Shown: positions 1-8,208, counted from the first letter of the stretch. The stretch is 14,988 nt of DNA from an uncultured Clostridia bacterium (GCA_947305675.1 CAMZED010000027.1:1-14988), one strand, 5' to 3'. The notes: generated by a model from the letters alone, not told the origin. Translations and numbers: made by a program.

Positions 1-1
1 G

Positions 2-709
2 ACTTTCCGCGCAGAAAACTCCAACACCCCGCGCCACGCGGCGGAGTTCTGGATGATCGAACCGGAGATCGCTTTCGCCGACCTCGAGGACGATATGGCG
101 CTTGCCGAGGAAATGACAAAATACGTTATAAAATACGTCCTCGACCGCTGCCCCTACGAGATGGAATTTTTCAATCGCTTTATCGACAACGGCTTGCTGG
201 AACGGCTTAACAGCCTTGTAAACAGCGATTTCGCGCGCGTGTCTTATACCGAAGCGGTGGAGATTCTTAAAAATTCGGGCGAGAAGTTCGATTACCCCGT
301 GGAGTGGGGATGCGATCTTCAGACCGAACACGAAAGATATCTTACCGAGCGCGTTTTCGGAAAACCGCTTTTCGTCACCGATTATCCCAAGGATATAAAA
401 GCGTTCTATATGCGCCTTAACGACGACGGCAAAACCGTAGCCGCGGCGGATATGCTGGTTCCCGGCGTCGGCGAGCTGATCGGCGGATCGCAAAGGGAAG
501 AAAGGCTTGAACTGCTCGAATCGCGCATGGCGGAACTCGGTATGAACAGCGCCGATTACGGCTGGTATCTCGATCTTCGCCGCTATGGCGGAGTCAAACA
601 CGCCGGATACGGGCTCGGGTTTGAAAGACTTATAATGTATATCACCGGAATAGGGAACATACGCGACGTCGAACTGTTCCCGAGAACGGCGGGCAGCGCC
701 GAGTTTTAA
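2..709 (+). CDS. asnS: Asparagine--tRNA ligase, C-terminal part (5' truncated by window edge)
   Basis: Cytoplasmic class II aminoacyl-tRNA synthetase that charges tRNA-Asn with asparagine. The window opens inside the catalytic domain; the last 235 residues are present, about half of the usual ~460. Reading from base 2, the first residues TFRAENSNTPRHAAEF carry class II motif 2 (FRAE...RH), followed by EPEIAFADL. Further on are DYPKDIKAFYMR, GGSQREERL and class II motif 3 (GYGLGFERL, bases 605-631), ending in the family's usual DVELFPRT tail. The match to remembered E. coli AsnRS is close along the whole fragment and the C-terminus is natural, so only the 5' end is missing. It is followed after 55 bases by a gene for an aspartate aminotransferase, an enzyme one metabolic step from asparagine. 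There is no terminator between them, so co-transcription is possible. Confidence 0.97.
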   Translation, partial: TFRAENSNTPRHAAEFWMIEPEIAFADLEDDMALAEEMTKYVIKYVLDRCPYEMEFFNRFIDNGLLERLNSLVNSDFARVSYTEAVEILKNSGEKFDYPVEWGCDLQTEHERYLTERVFGKPLFVTDYPKDIKAFYMRLNDDGKTVAAADMLVPGVGELIGGSQREERLELLESRMAELGMNSADYGWYLDLRRYGGVKHAGYGLGFERLIMYITGIGNIRDVELFPRTAGSAEF

Positions 710-764
710 AAATACGCAAACCGCTTTTCGCCCGCCGAAAAAACAAAAAAAGAGTTGATTTATT

Positions 765-2003
765 ATGAACAAATCCGAACTTATAAAAGAATATGAAGGT
801 TTCAGATCCCTCGGGTTAAAACTCGATATGTCGCGCGGGAAACCTTCGGCGGAACAGGTATCGACGGTCGAAAAGCTCCTCACCGCGGTGACGAGCAACG
901 CGCAGTGCTTTTCCGAAACCGGAAGTGACTGTCGCAATTACGGCGGGCTCGACGGCATAAACGAGATGAAACGGCTGTTCGGCGAACTGCTCGGAGTCGG
1001 GCCGGAACAGATCATCGTCGGCGGCAACTCCAGCCTTAACCTGATGTACGATACCGTTGCAAGGTCGATGCTTCACCCCGTCGAGGACGGCTGTAAGCCC
1101 TGGTCGAAATACGACAGGATATCCTTCCTGTGCCCGGTTCCGGGGTACGACCGCCATTTTGCCATTTGCGAATATTTCGATATAAATATGATAAATATCC
1201 CGATAAACGATCAGGGCCCCGATATGGATATGATCGAATCGCTCGTCGCTTCCGACGAAACGATCAAGGGCGTCTGGTGCGTTCCGAAATACGCCAACCC
1301 CACCGGGATATCTTATTCCGACAACACGGTAAGGCGTTTTGCAAGGCTCCGCCCGAAGGCGAAGGATTTCCGCGTTTTCTGGGATAACGCCTATGTGCTT
1401 CACGATCTTACCGACACCCCCGACGAGGTGCTTGAAATATTCTCCGAGGCGAAAAAATACGGCAACGAGGATATGTTCTTCGAGTTTATGTCCACCTCGA
1501 AAATAACCTATCCCGGGTCGGGAATATCCTGTATTGCTTCGAGCGAGCGTAACATAAAACGCATCCTCGAAGCGCTCAAGATCCAGACTATCGGCCACGA
1601 CAAGATGAATCAGTTAAGGCATTCGAAGATCTTTCATTGCTACGAAGACGTCGCAAAGCAGATGCGGGTGCATATGAACATCATCCGCCCGAAGTTCCAG
1701 GCGGTGTACGACGCGTTCGCCGCGGCGTTCGAAGGCATCGAGGGCGTAAGCTGGACAAAACCGAACGGCGGGTATTTTATCACGCTCACTTTGCCGAACG
1801 GCACCGCGAAGCGCACGGTGGAGCTCTGCCGCGAAGCGGGGCTGGTGATCACTCCCGCCGGAGCGATGTTCCCTTACGGCATCGATCCCGACGATTCCAA
1901 ACTGCGTATCGCCCCGACTTACCCGCTTCTCGACGAGGTAAAGATTGCGGCGAAACTGCTCGCCTGCTGCGCCAATATCGCGATCTGCGAAAAGCAGGCG
2001 TAA
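765..2003 (+). CDS. Aspartate aminotransferase, type Ic-like (PLP fold type I)
   Basis: Predicted cytoplasmic PLP enzyme of 412 residues exchanging amino groups between aspartate and 2-oxoglutarate. Fold-type I landmarks are in order: DMSRGKP (21-27), substrate-loop GGNSSLNLMYD (86-96), NPTG with the PLP-contacting Asn178, DNAY with Asp207 and Tyr210, the Schiff-base lysine Lys246 in STSKITYPGSG, GGYF (335-338), and the carboxylate-binding Arg381 in LRIAPTYP. The DMSRGKP start and STSKIT lysine motif point to the family studied as type Ic aspartate aminotransferase (AspT of Corynebacterium; Pfam Asp_aminotransf) rather than classical AspC. The start is the first ATG after asnS, but no strong Shine-Dalgarno is visible (only AGAG well upstream), so expression may depend on readthrough from asnS. 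An intrinsic terminator follows 18 bases after the stop. The family is confident; substrate specificity is inferred. Confidence 0.9.
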   Translation: MNKSELIKEYEGFRSLGLKLDMSRGKPSAEQVSTVEKLLTAVTSNAQCFSETGSDCRNYGGLDGINEMKRLFGELLGVGPEQIIVGGNSSLNLMYDTVARSMLHPVEDGCKPWSKYDRISFLCPVPGYDRHFAICEYFDINMINIPINDQGPDMDMIESLVASDETIKGVWCVPKYANPTGISYSDNTVRRFARLRPKAKDFRVFWDNAYVLHDLTDTPDEVLEIFSEAKKYGNEDMFFEFMSTSKITYPGSGISCIASSERNIKRILEALKIQTIGHDKMNQLRHSKIFHCYEDVAKQMRVHMNIIRPKFQAVYDAFAAAFEGIEGVSWTKPNGGYFITLTLPNGTAKRTVELCREAGLVITPAGAMFPYGIDPDDSKLRIAPTYPLLDEVKIAAKLLACCANIAICEKQA

Positions 2004-2020
2004 AACCGTAAAAAATTTTA

Positions 2021-2048
2021 AAAAGGCGTTGTCCTTAACGCCTTTTTT
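2021..2048 (+). terminator. Rho-independent terminator after the aminotransferase
   Basis: AAGGCGTT (2023-2030) pairs with AACGCCTT across the six-base loop GTCCTT, and the stem runs into TTTTTT. The flanking A and T runs extend the helix, so it may also work on the other strand. It closes the asnS-aminotransferase unit. Confidence 0.9.
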
Positions 2049-2126
2049 GCTTTAAAATCCGGTTTTTGCGGCAGCCGCTTTTTAAAACCCGCGCTTTGTA
2101 TTTTTCATAAAATTCCTTTAATCCTC

Positions 2127-2155
2127 TTGCTTTAATTTGTGAGATGTGTTATACT
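2127..2155 (+). promoter_or_regulatory. Sigma-A type promoter with extended -10 for the solute-binding-protein operon
   Basis: A -35-like TTGCTT (2127-2132), a 17-base spacer and a -10 TATACT (2150-2155) are present. TG at 2147-2148 gives an extended -10 (TGT-TATACT). The expected start of transcription is near 2162, giving an ~80-nt leader to the ATG at 2243. It sits between an intrinsic terminator and the first gene of the operon. The assignment rests on consensus match only. Confidence 0.7.
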
Positions 2156-2242
2156 GAACCGAGGTGAAGGCTGTTGAATTTCGCGGCGCGGAACTCCGTG
2201 CGGCGTTCGGTTCGAATCTTGTGCCGGCACCCGGAGGGAATT

Positions 2243-3778
2243 ATGAAAAAAAGACCGTACTTACCGCTTTTTATCGCCGCCCTGCTTGTGCTTTCGCTTG
2301 TGCTGACCGCTTGCGGCGGCAGCGGCGCCGAACAGTCTTCCGGCGGCAAAACCGTAACGTCAACCGCTGACGGTGATCCGTCGCCGGTATATAACTACGG
2401 CCCCGCCGATTACGGCGATTTTCCCTATGCAAACCTTAAACTCGACCCGGATCAGCCGATAAGGCTCCTTTGCGTCGACAGCGACCGCCACATCTACGGC
2501 GAACAGCAGTTCAGCTATGATTCCGAAAAAGACGGCAACGCCATCAACGGCGCGGTCCAGGAACGCAACAATCTGCTCGAGGAAAAATACGGAATAGTTT
2601 TTGAGCTTTATCCCGAAAAATATCCCGGCGAAAAGCTCGCGCTTATGCTCGAATCCGGCACCGACGCCTATGACCTTATCTGCGAATCGGTCGACAGGCT
2701 TCTTGTCGGCACGGTAACGAATTATTACGTCGCGCTCGACGGTTATATGGACTTTGCTCATCCCTGGTGGGACGGGCAGGCGATCGAATCGCTCGCGCTG
2801 AGCGACAAGCATTTTCTTCTTGCCGGCGCCGCGATACTTACCGACGACGACAACACTTATCTCACTCTTTACAATAAAGATATGTACGCCGCCAACAGCG
2901 ACCTTTCGTCTTACGGCAATATTTACGATATCGTTCGCAACGGCGATTTCACCATCGATCTTTATTACGAGATGTGCAAAAAAGTCTCGCACGCGGACGC
3001 TTCGGGACAATGGGGCTTCGACGCCACTTACGGCAACCTTTCGCACGCCTACGGCGCGACGGTAATGATGAACGGATGCAACGTTTCCACCGTCGTAAAG
3101 GACGAGGGCAACAATCTTAGCCTCAACGTGATGACCGAACGCTCCGTCGGAGCTTTCGACAAGGTTTATGAACTTATGTCGGATCAGCAAAACACCCAGC
3201 GCGCGGAACTTCTTATAACCGTTCCCGGAACTTACGGCTTTGCCGAACTGGAGCAGATGTTTGTCGGCGGCAGAGGACTGTTTTACAACACCACAAGCTC
3301 TTCGGTCTCGATACTTAAAAGCAAAAGTCGCTCTTTCGAGTTCGGTGTGCTTCCCATCCCCAAACTCGAATCCGCCCAGGAACATTACTGCAATACTGTA
3401 AACCGCTATCAATCCTCGGCGCTGGCGATCCCTTCGAGCGTTTCGTCGAGCCGTGTGCCGGAAGTTGTTTTCGCCATTCAGGCACTCGGGTTTTATAACA
3501 GCGACGTTATCCGCGCTTATTACCGCACCACGCTTCAACTTCAGGCGATGGACACCAGCGACGACGCCGAAATGCTCGATATAGTTTACAACAACCGCTT
3601 TTACGATATCGGCGCGATCTTCGGATGGGGCACCGGCGCCAACAGCCTCGAAAGCATCTACGGCACGGTCATTGCCGATTCGGCTTCCAACACGCTCGCT
3701 TCGCGCTGGGATTCCGCGGAGGATTCGATCGTAAACGATATGGAAGAGACGCTTAAAGCATATAATGAACAGAACTGA
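2243..3778 (+). CDS. Extracellular solute-binding lipoprotein (ABC family 1-like, probably sugar)
   Basis: Predicted membrane-tethered substrate-binding protein of 511 residues, probably delivering a carbohydrate to an ABC importer encoded elsewhere. The N-terminus is a lipoprotein signal: KKR, hydrophobic core 8-20, lipobox LTAC with Cys24, then a Gly/Ser-rich linker. Mature-protein features match cluster D/B solute-binding proteins: a segment where the bound ligand chain is cut by family position (LESGTDAYDLI near 130-140), a Trp pair HPWWDGQ, and the GVLPIPK segment followed by a Tyr/Ser-rich strand and AIPSSVS. The ATG at 2243 is chosen because GGAGGG (2233-2238) lies just ahead and the signal peptide then starts normally. 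A TTG at 2174 in the same frame would add 23 Arg-rich residues. No permease or ATPase genes lie nearby. It is followed by the DUF4855 gene after 19 bases. The family is reasonably sure; the ligand is unknown. Confidence 0.8.
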   Translation: MKKRPYLPLFIAALLVLSLVLTACGGSGAEQSSGGKTVTSTADGDPSPVYNYGPADYGDFPYANLKLDPDQPIRLLCVDSDRHIYGEQQFSYDSEKDGNAINGAVQERNNLLEEKYGIVFELYPEKYPGEKLALMLESGTDAYDLICESVDRLLVGTVTNYYVALDGYMDFAHPWWDGQAIESLALSDKHFLLAGAAILTDDDNTYLTLYNKDMYAANSDLSSYGNIYDIVRNGDFTIDLYYEMCKKVSHADASGQWGFDATYGNLSHAYGATVMMNGCNVSTVVKDEGNNLSLNVMTERSVGAFDKVYELMSDQQNTQRAELLITVPGTYGFAELEQMFVGGRGLFYNTTSSSVSILKSKSRSFEFGVLPIPKLESAQEHYCNTVNRYQSSALAIPSSVSSSRVPEVVFAIQALGFYNSDVIRAYYRTTLQLQAMDTSDDAEMLDIVYNNRFYDIGAIFGWGTGANSLESIYGTVIADSASNTLASRWDSAEDSIVNDMEETLKAYNEQN

Positions 3779-3797
3779 TCTCGGACGGTGATCGATA

Positions 3798-5828
3798 ATG
3801 CGTATGAACAGATTTATTTCGTTTTTGATTGTCTGCGTTTTCTGCCTGGCTTTTCTGCCGGGTACGGTGTCCGCCGCGGATAAAAACGTCGTATCGGTGG
3901 GGGCGAGTTATACCGTAACCTATCTTACTCCGATCGAAAACGCCTATCCCAAACTCGCCTACACGCCCGAGACAAAGCTCACCGACGGCAAGATCGCCAA
4001 AGCCGAATACGGCGATCCCGCGTGGCTGACTCTTTACCGCGGCACGGCGGTGCAGGTCGATATCGATCTCGGGTCGCTCACGGCGGTCAGCGGCGTTAAG
4101 ATCGGCGAACTTCAGCTTAAATCCTACGGCGTGCTCTGCTCGCGGTATTTAAGGGTTTATCTTTCGGAAGACGGCGAAAATTATTGCTTCGCCGGAGAGT
4201 TCACCGACGATAAAACCGTCACGTCCGACACAAAAAAGCGCGTCGAACTGGAATGCAGTCTCGATAAGAGCTATCTTGCGCGCTACGTCCGCGCCGAATT
4301 TTCGAGCGACATTTTCACAATGGTCGACGAAGTAAGCGTTTTCGGCGGCGAAACTTCTTCCGCTTCCGCCCCGGGCGACGATTATTTCGTCCGCGAAAAG
4401 AAGGGGATCGCTTCGTCGATCGACGGGATATCTTCGGTCTGCCTTATCTATACCTCCGCCAATGCAACTCAGGAGATGCTTAAGCCTTACGTCGCATACG
4501 TCGACGCTTCCGGCGAAGCACAGGATAAGATGTTCGATTCGCTCCTTTTCCTTGGAATGCCCTCGACGGCCTCCGGCAGCAAATATATGCACAAAGAGGA
4601 TATGGAAAAATTCGTCGATATGGTCATGGGCGATTCGACGGGGCTCAACCTCACCGCGCTCGATACCGTCGTCGGTTCACTGAAGGGCGGCATATTCGCC
4701 GAAGATTATAAATATCCGGTGTTTATCGCCGTGCCGTTCCCCGGCGTGTTCAGCGAATCGTTCGGCGAGATCGACGGTAAAAAAATAACCGGATCGAACC
4801 TCGCAAACCGCGAGAAGATAGTCGATTGGTATATAGGTTTTCTGTCTGAACGCTTCAACGGATGCGGTTTCGAAAATCTCGAACTCAAAGGGCTTTACTG
4901 GTTCGAAGAAATAATTCAATACGGCCTTTCTTCCGACGAGGAGGAACTTGTCGCCCACTTCAACGAATCGGCTCACGAAAAAGGATTCAAAACCATGTGG
5001 ATCCCTTATTACAGCGCCTCCGGCATCGACGTGATCGACAAACTCGGGTTCGACGCGGTGACAATGCAAAGCGGCTACGCCTTCGACGGCGGCGACGAGA
5101 CGGGGACCCCCGCTCCGCAGGCTTGCGACGATTGTGCGGCGGCTGCCGAACTGTTCGGTATGGGTATGGAATTCGAAGTTGATATGAATCGCAACAAATA
5201 TTACGACCGGTTCGCTCAATACGTCCATTCCGCTTACAGGGCGGGAATAATGGACGGCGGCATAATGGCGATGTATCAGGTGGGGAATCACCTTTATCAA
5301 AGCGCCGTCGGGTCCGCCTCGATAAGAAATCTGTATGAACTTACCTATAAATACTGTTCGAAGAACTACACCGAAAAAGCTCCGGTGATCACAAGCGGCG
5401 CGACCGTTACGATCAAGACCGGAGAATATATGAACAATAAACTCGAAATAATCGACGAGGACACTCCGCTTAATCAGTTGAAAATCGCGCAGATGAACAA
5501 ACCTTCCGGCATCTTCTTCTCGGCGACCGGGAACGGATTTTTCGAGCTTGAAGCCTATAACACCGAACCCGGCACCTACGTCGCTTCGTTTTCGGTCACC
5601 GACGGATTCAACGAATCGAATCTTGTCGAGGTGGTCATTACCGTCGAACCCGCCGTCGAGGAAAGCAGTCAAACGCCCGAAAGCTCTGCGGAGGAAAGCA
5701 TCGTAAGCGCGGAGCCGCCTTCGGAACACGGTCCGGCAATATGGATAATTGCGGTGATCGCCGCCGCGGTATTGGTCATCGCCGCGGTCGCCGTGATAAT
5801 ATACAAAACCAAAAACAAAAAGCATTAA
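3798..5828 (+). CDS. DUF4855 domain surface protein with discoidin-like N-domain and C-terminal membrane anchor
   Basis: A 676-residue predicted surface protein. In order: a Sec signal peptide (1-26, probable cleavage after VSA); a beta-rich region about 35-185 resembling an F5/8 type C (discoidin) carbohydrate-binding domain (LTDGKIA, VQVDIDLGS, YLRVYLSEDGENY, YVRAEF); a DUF4855 region about 210-525 (CLIYT, PYVAYVDASG, MFDSLLFLGMP, GLYWFEE, MWIPYYSA, EFEVDMN); an Ig/cadherin-like domain about 528-617; a Ser/Glu/Pro linker (620-645); a single transmembrane helix (about 647-669); and a short basic KTKNKKH tail that would stay in the cytoplasm. The start ATG has a modest GGTGAT upstream; a second ATG two codons later is equally possible. 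DUF4855 has no established activity that I can cite. Glu370/Glu371 after Trp368 in a barrel-like sequence suggest a glycosidase-like fold, which is inference. The next gene starts 16 bases downstream. Confidence 0.85.
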   Translation: MRMNRFISFLIVCVFCLAFLPGTVSAADKNVVSVGASYTVTYLTPIENAYPKLAYTPETKLTDGKIAKAEYGDPAWLTLYRGTAVQVDIDLGSLTAVSGVKIGELQLKSYGVLCSRYLRVYLSEDGENYCFAGEFTDDKTVTSDTKKRVELECSLDKSYLARYVRAEFSSDIFTMVDEVSVFGGETSSASAPGDDYFVREKKGIASSIDGISSVCLIYTSANATQEMLKPYVAYVDASGEAQDKMFDSLLFLGMPSTASGSKYMHKEDMEKFVDMVMGDSTGLNLTALDTVVGSLKGGIFAEDYKYPVFIAVPFPGVFSESFGEIDGKKITGSNLANREKIVDWYIGFLSERFNGCGFENLELKGLYWFEEIIQYGLSSDEEELVAHFNESAHEKGFKTMWIPYYSASGIDVIDKLGFDAVTMQSGYAFDGGDETGTPAPQACDDCAAAAELFGMGMEFEVDMNRNKYYDRFAQYVHSAYRAGIMDGGIMAMYQVGNHLYQSAVGSASIRNLYELTYKYCSKNYTEKAPVITSGATVTIKTGEYMNNKLEIIDEDTPLNQLKIAQMNKPSGIFFSATGNGFFELEAYNTEPGTYVASFSVTDGFNESNLVEVVITVEPAVEESSQTPESSAEESIVSAEPPSEHGPAIWIIAVIAAAVLVIAAVAVIIYKTKNKKH

Positions 5829-5844
5829 AAAAGGAGCAAACACC

Positions 5845-7284
5845 ATGAAAAAACTCTTAGCGTTAATCCTTGTGTGCTGCTTTGCGTTGAGCGTTGTCGC
5901 CTGCACAAACAACAGCACCACCAGCGAACCCGAAGCTTCTGAAGGCGAAAGCGTTGCCGAAAACACCTCGTCCGAGGACGCGGCTGTTTCCACTCCGGAC
6001 GAAGGATCTTCACAGCCCGATGAATCTTCACAGCCCGAAGAATCTTCACAGCCCGATGAATCCAGCGAACCCGATGAATCCAGCGAACCCGATGAATCCA
6101 GCGAACCCGAAGCATCCAGCGATGAACCCAAAAACGTCGTTGAGTTCACCAACAAATTCATCAGCTGGGCAGGTAACTACTACGTCGGTATGACTAAACA
6201 GCGCATCACCGATGACACCTCGCTTCCTCTCTCCAAAGTCAACGAAAAAGTCGGTGAAGGCGATATCGGTATCTTCACCCGCGATTTCGGCAAGAACATC
6301 AAAGTTTCCGGTCAGGATTACGCCGATTTCGCTATCGGTGTGTTCGAATACGACCACAGCATTTACAGTTACAAACTCGTATCCATGTCCGAAGTCGGCA
6401 AGGGCAATCCTTCCCAGGCTATCCCCGCCGACGGCTATGTTCTTGCGATCTATAAAGATTACAACGACAAAGCACAGGCTATGAAAGCCGCTTCCGCAAA
6501 CACCCGCGCTCTTGAGGATCCCGCCAATGCGTCCGCTGCCGATAAAGAAAGCTGCGTTATCTTCTATCCGCACGGGGTCACCGTTAACCACGGTCTCGAT
6601 ACCAAGATCAGCAAAGCAAAGACCGCTCCCGTTATCGACGGCAATATCTCCGCTGCCGAATACGGAAAAGCCGTATGGTCGTTCAAACACGCGAACGAAC
6701 TTATCAACTACGCACAGTTCAAAGTAGAAGATTACTATTCCAGCGCCGAAGCATATCTTACTTACGATAACGATTATCTCTATCTCGGCGTTATCGTTTC
6801 TTCGCCGGTACACATCAACACCCTTACCGAATCCAACAAGAACAGCATGTGGAACTCCGAATCCATCCAGGTCAACGTTTCGGTCAATCCCGCCGACAGC
6901 GAGTACATCTCCGAACACTGGGATTGGGCTATCGACCAGGATTCCACCAACAAGAACCTTATGCGTCAGACAGGTTACTGCGTCAATAACAACGGCGAAA
7001 CTCTCCAGACTATCTGGCAGGGCGATTCCTCCATCGAGAACTCCATTGCAAAATGCATCCGTGACGACGCCAACCAGAAGACCTATTACGAAGTAGCCAT
7101 CCCGTTTGCTGATCAGGGCGGCGAAGAAGGCAAAATCAACGTCAAGAAGGGTACCAGGTTCGGTCTTTCGATCTCGGTCAACAGCGGCGACGGCACTTAC
7201 TTCAAAAACATCATCATGCGTGACGGCGGCGGCATCATCTCGATCAACGACTGGACCAAGATCCCCGTTATCACCCTTAACTGA
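5845..7284 (+). CDS. CBM9-like domain lipoprotein with Ser/Glu/Pro/Asp-rich linker
   Basis: A 479-residue predicted cell-surface lipoprotein. Signal peptide with lipobox VVAC, Cys20; then an acidic low-complexity linker (about 24-97) of repeating SSQPDE/SSEPDE units; a middle domain (98-255) not recognised; and a C-terminal domain (about 262-476) of CBM9/DOMON-like type, shown by APVIDGNISAAEYGKA, AYLTYDNDYLYLGVIV, NSESIQVNVSV, YYEVAIPF and GLSISVNSGDG. Such domains usually bind sugar chain ends in secreted enzymes, but no catalytic domain is visible here, so it may be a binding or sensing protein. The start is firm: AAGGAG (5831-5836) eight bases before ATG. Codon choice is more uniform (AAA, GAA, AAC, GTT, GCT) than in its neighbours, suggesting strong expression. 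The gene lies 16 bases after the DUF4855 gene, with which it shares the linker style. Confidence 0.82.
   Translation: MKKLLALILVCCFALSVVACTNNSTTSEPEASEGESVAENTSSEDAAVSTPDEGSSQPDESSQPEESSQPDESSEPDESSEPDESSEPEASSDEPKNVVEFTNKFISWAGNYYVGMTKQRITDDTSLPLSKVNEKVGEGDIGIFTRDFGKNIKVSGQDYADFAIGVFEYDHSIYSYKLVSMSEVGKGNPSQAIPADGYVLAIYKDYNDKAQAMKAASANTRALEDPANASAADKESCVIFYPHGVTVNHGLDTKISKAKTAPVIDGNISAAEYGKAVWSFKHANELINYAQFKVEDYYSSAEAYLTYDNDYLYLGVIVSSPVHINTLTESNKNSMWNSESIQVNVSVNPADSEYISEHWDWAIDQDSTNKNLMRQTGYCVNNNGETLQTIWQGDSSIENSIAKCIRDDANQKTYYEVAIPFADQGGEEGKINVKKGTRFGLSISVNSGDGTYFKNIIMRDGGGIISINDWTKIPVITLN
6007..6114 (+). repeat. Six tandem 18-bp coding repeats in the lipoprotein linker
   Basis: Units start at 6007, 6025, 6043, 6061, 6079 and 6097. 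The first three share TCTTCACAGCCCGATGAA (the second has GAAGAA at its end); the last three share TCCAGCGAACCCGATGAA (the last ends GAAGCA). Each encodes six residues, SSQPDE or SSEPDE, so gain or loss of a unit keeps the reading frame. A partial TCCAGCGA copy follows at 6115. Confidence 0.95.
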
Positions 7285-7326
7285 TCACGGTCATATAATC
7301 ATAACAGTTCTGCGAGGTAAAAGATC

Positions 7327-8187
7327 ATGAAAATAGGCGTAAGCCTTTACAGCTTCCACCGTTATGCCGAACCCGATTCTCTCGGTATTAAGGGATGCAT
7401 AGACAAAGTTAAAGAATTCGGCGGAGAGGGCGTCGACTTTGTAGAAGTATGGGGTATGGATCACGAAACATATCTCGCTTATGCGCGCGACGTCGGCGAT
7501 TACTGCCGCAAGGTGGGTATAGAACCGGTGTGCTTCTGCGTCGGGAGCGATTTTCTCAACCGCGATACCGACGCCGAGATCGAACGCGTTAAAAAACTCG
7601 TCGATATCGCCAAAGCATACGGGGTTTCGGTAATGCGCCATGACGCAACTCCGGGCTATCCCAACACCGTAAAAACCTGCCGCAGTTTCGATCACGTTCT
7701 GCCGATACTTGCAAGGGCTTACCGCGAAGTAACGGAGTATGCCGAAAAGAAGGGGATAAAGACCTGCATCGAGAACCACGGGTTCTTTGCTCAGGATCCC
7801 GACAGAGTCGAAAAACTCATAAACGCCGTCGGTCATCCCAATTTCGGCGCTTTGGTCGATATAGGCAACTTTGCCTGCGCCGACGCCGATCACGCTTACG
7901 CGGTAGGTGTGATGGCGCCCTATGCGTTCCACGCGCACGCAAAGGATTTTCACAAAAAGAACGGCTCGCTGGATAACCCCGGCGAGGGCTGGTTCACCAC
8001 TCGCGGCGGGAATTACCTGCGCGGTTCGATAATCGGCCACGGCGACGTTCCGGTACGTCAGTGCGTAAACATTCTCAAACGCGCCGGCTACGAGGGATAT
8101 CTCAATATCGAGTTCGAAGGTATGGAGGATCCGCTCACCGGAATACGCATCGGCGTCGATAATCTCAAACGTTATCTCGGGAACTGA
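7327..8187 (+). CDS. Sugar phosphate isomerase/epimerase (xylose isomerase-like TIM barrel)
   Basis: A 286-residue predicted cytoplasmic enzyme of the AP_endonuc_2/xylose-isomerase-like TIM-barrel superfamily, whose members isomerise or epimerise sugars, inosose or sugar acids with a divalent metal. The N-terminus MKIGVSLYSF is the first barrel strand. Expected metal and substrate positions are present: Glu149 in CIENHG, Asp178 in LVDIGN, His202 and His204 in FHAHAKD, and Glu262 or Glu264 in NIEFEG near the C-terminus; GHGDVP (237-242) is also typical. The start is supported by GAGGT (7314-7318) eight bases ahead. It follows the CBM9 lipoprotein gene by 42 bases, so it probably handles a sugar captured by the surface proteins upstream. 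The exact substrate cannot be read from the sequence. Confidence 0.88.
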   Translation: MKIGVSLYSFHRYAEPDSLGIKGCIDKVKEFGGEGVDFVEVWGMDHETYLAYARDVGDYCRKVGIEPVCFCVGSDFLNRDTDAEIERVKKLVDIAKAYGVSVMRHDATPGYPNTVKTCRSFDHVLPILARAYREVTEYAEKKGIKTCIENHGFFAQDPDRVEKLINAVGHPNFGALVDIGNFACADADHAYAVGVMAPYAFHAHAKDFHKKNGSLDNPGEGWFTTRGGNYLRGSIIGHGDVPVRQCVNILKRAGYEGYLNIEFEGMEDPLTGIRIGVDNLKRYLGN

Positions 8188-8208
8188 AAAATCAGCTTCA
8201 ACGGAATC

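Noticed and set aside
2174..2242. TTG start with GAGGTGA upstream, adding 23 residues to the solute-binding protein
   Set aside because: The binding site would lie at the very 5' end of the transcript predicted from the 2127-2155 promoter. The extension would also put an Arg-rich stretch ahead of a normal lipoprotein signal peptide; ATG 2243 has GGAGGG.
6007..6114. Tandem direct repeats considered as a CRISPR-like array
   Set aside because: Units are contiguous with no spacers and lie in frame inside a coding region.
4677..6161. A 494-codon minus-strand frame with SGSLDSSGSLDSSG repeats at its start
   Set aside because: The repeats are the reverse reading of the 18-bp tandem units coding for the SSEPDE linker; the rest is shadow of the DUF4855 gene.
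7294..7299. TATAAT ahead of the isomerase gene as an internal promoter
   Set aside because: No acceptable -35 lies 16-18 bases upstream and there is no TGn extension; a chance match in a short AT-rich gap is likelier.
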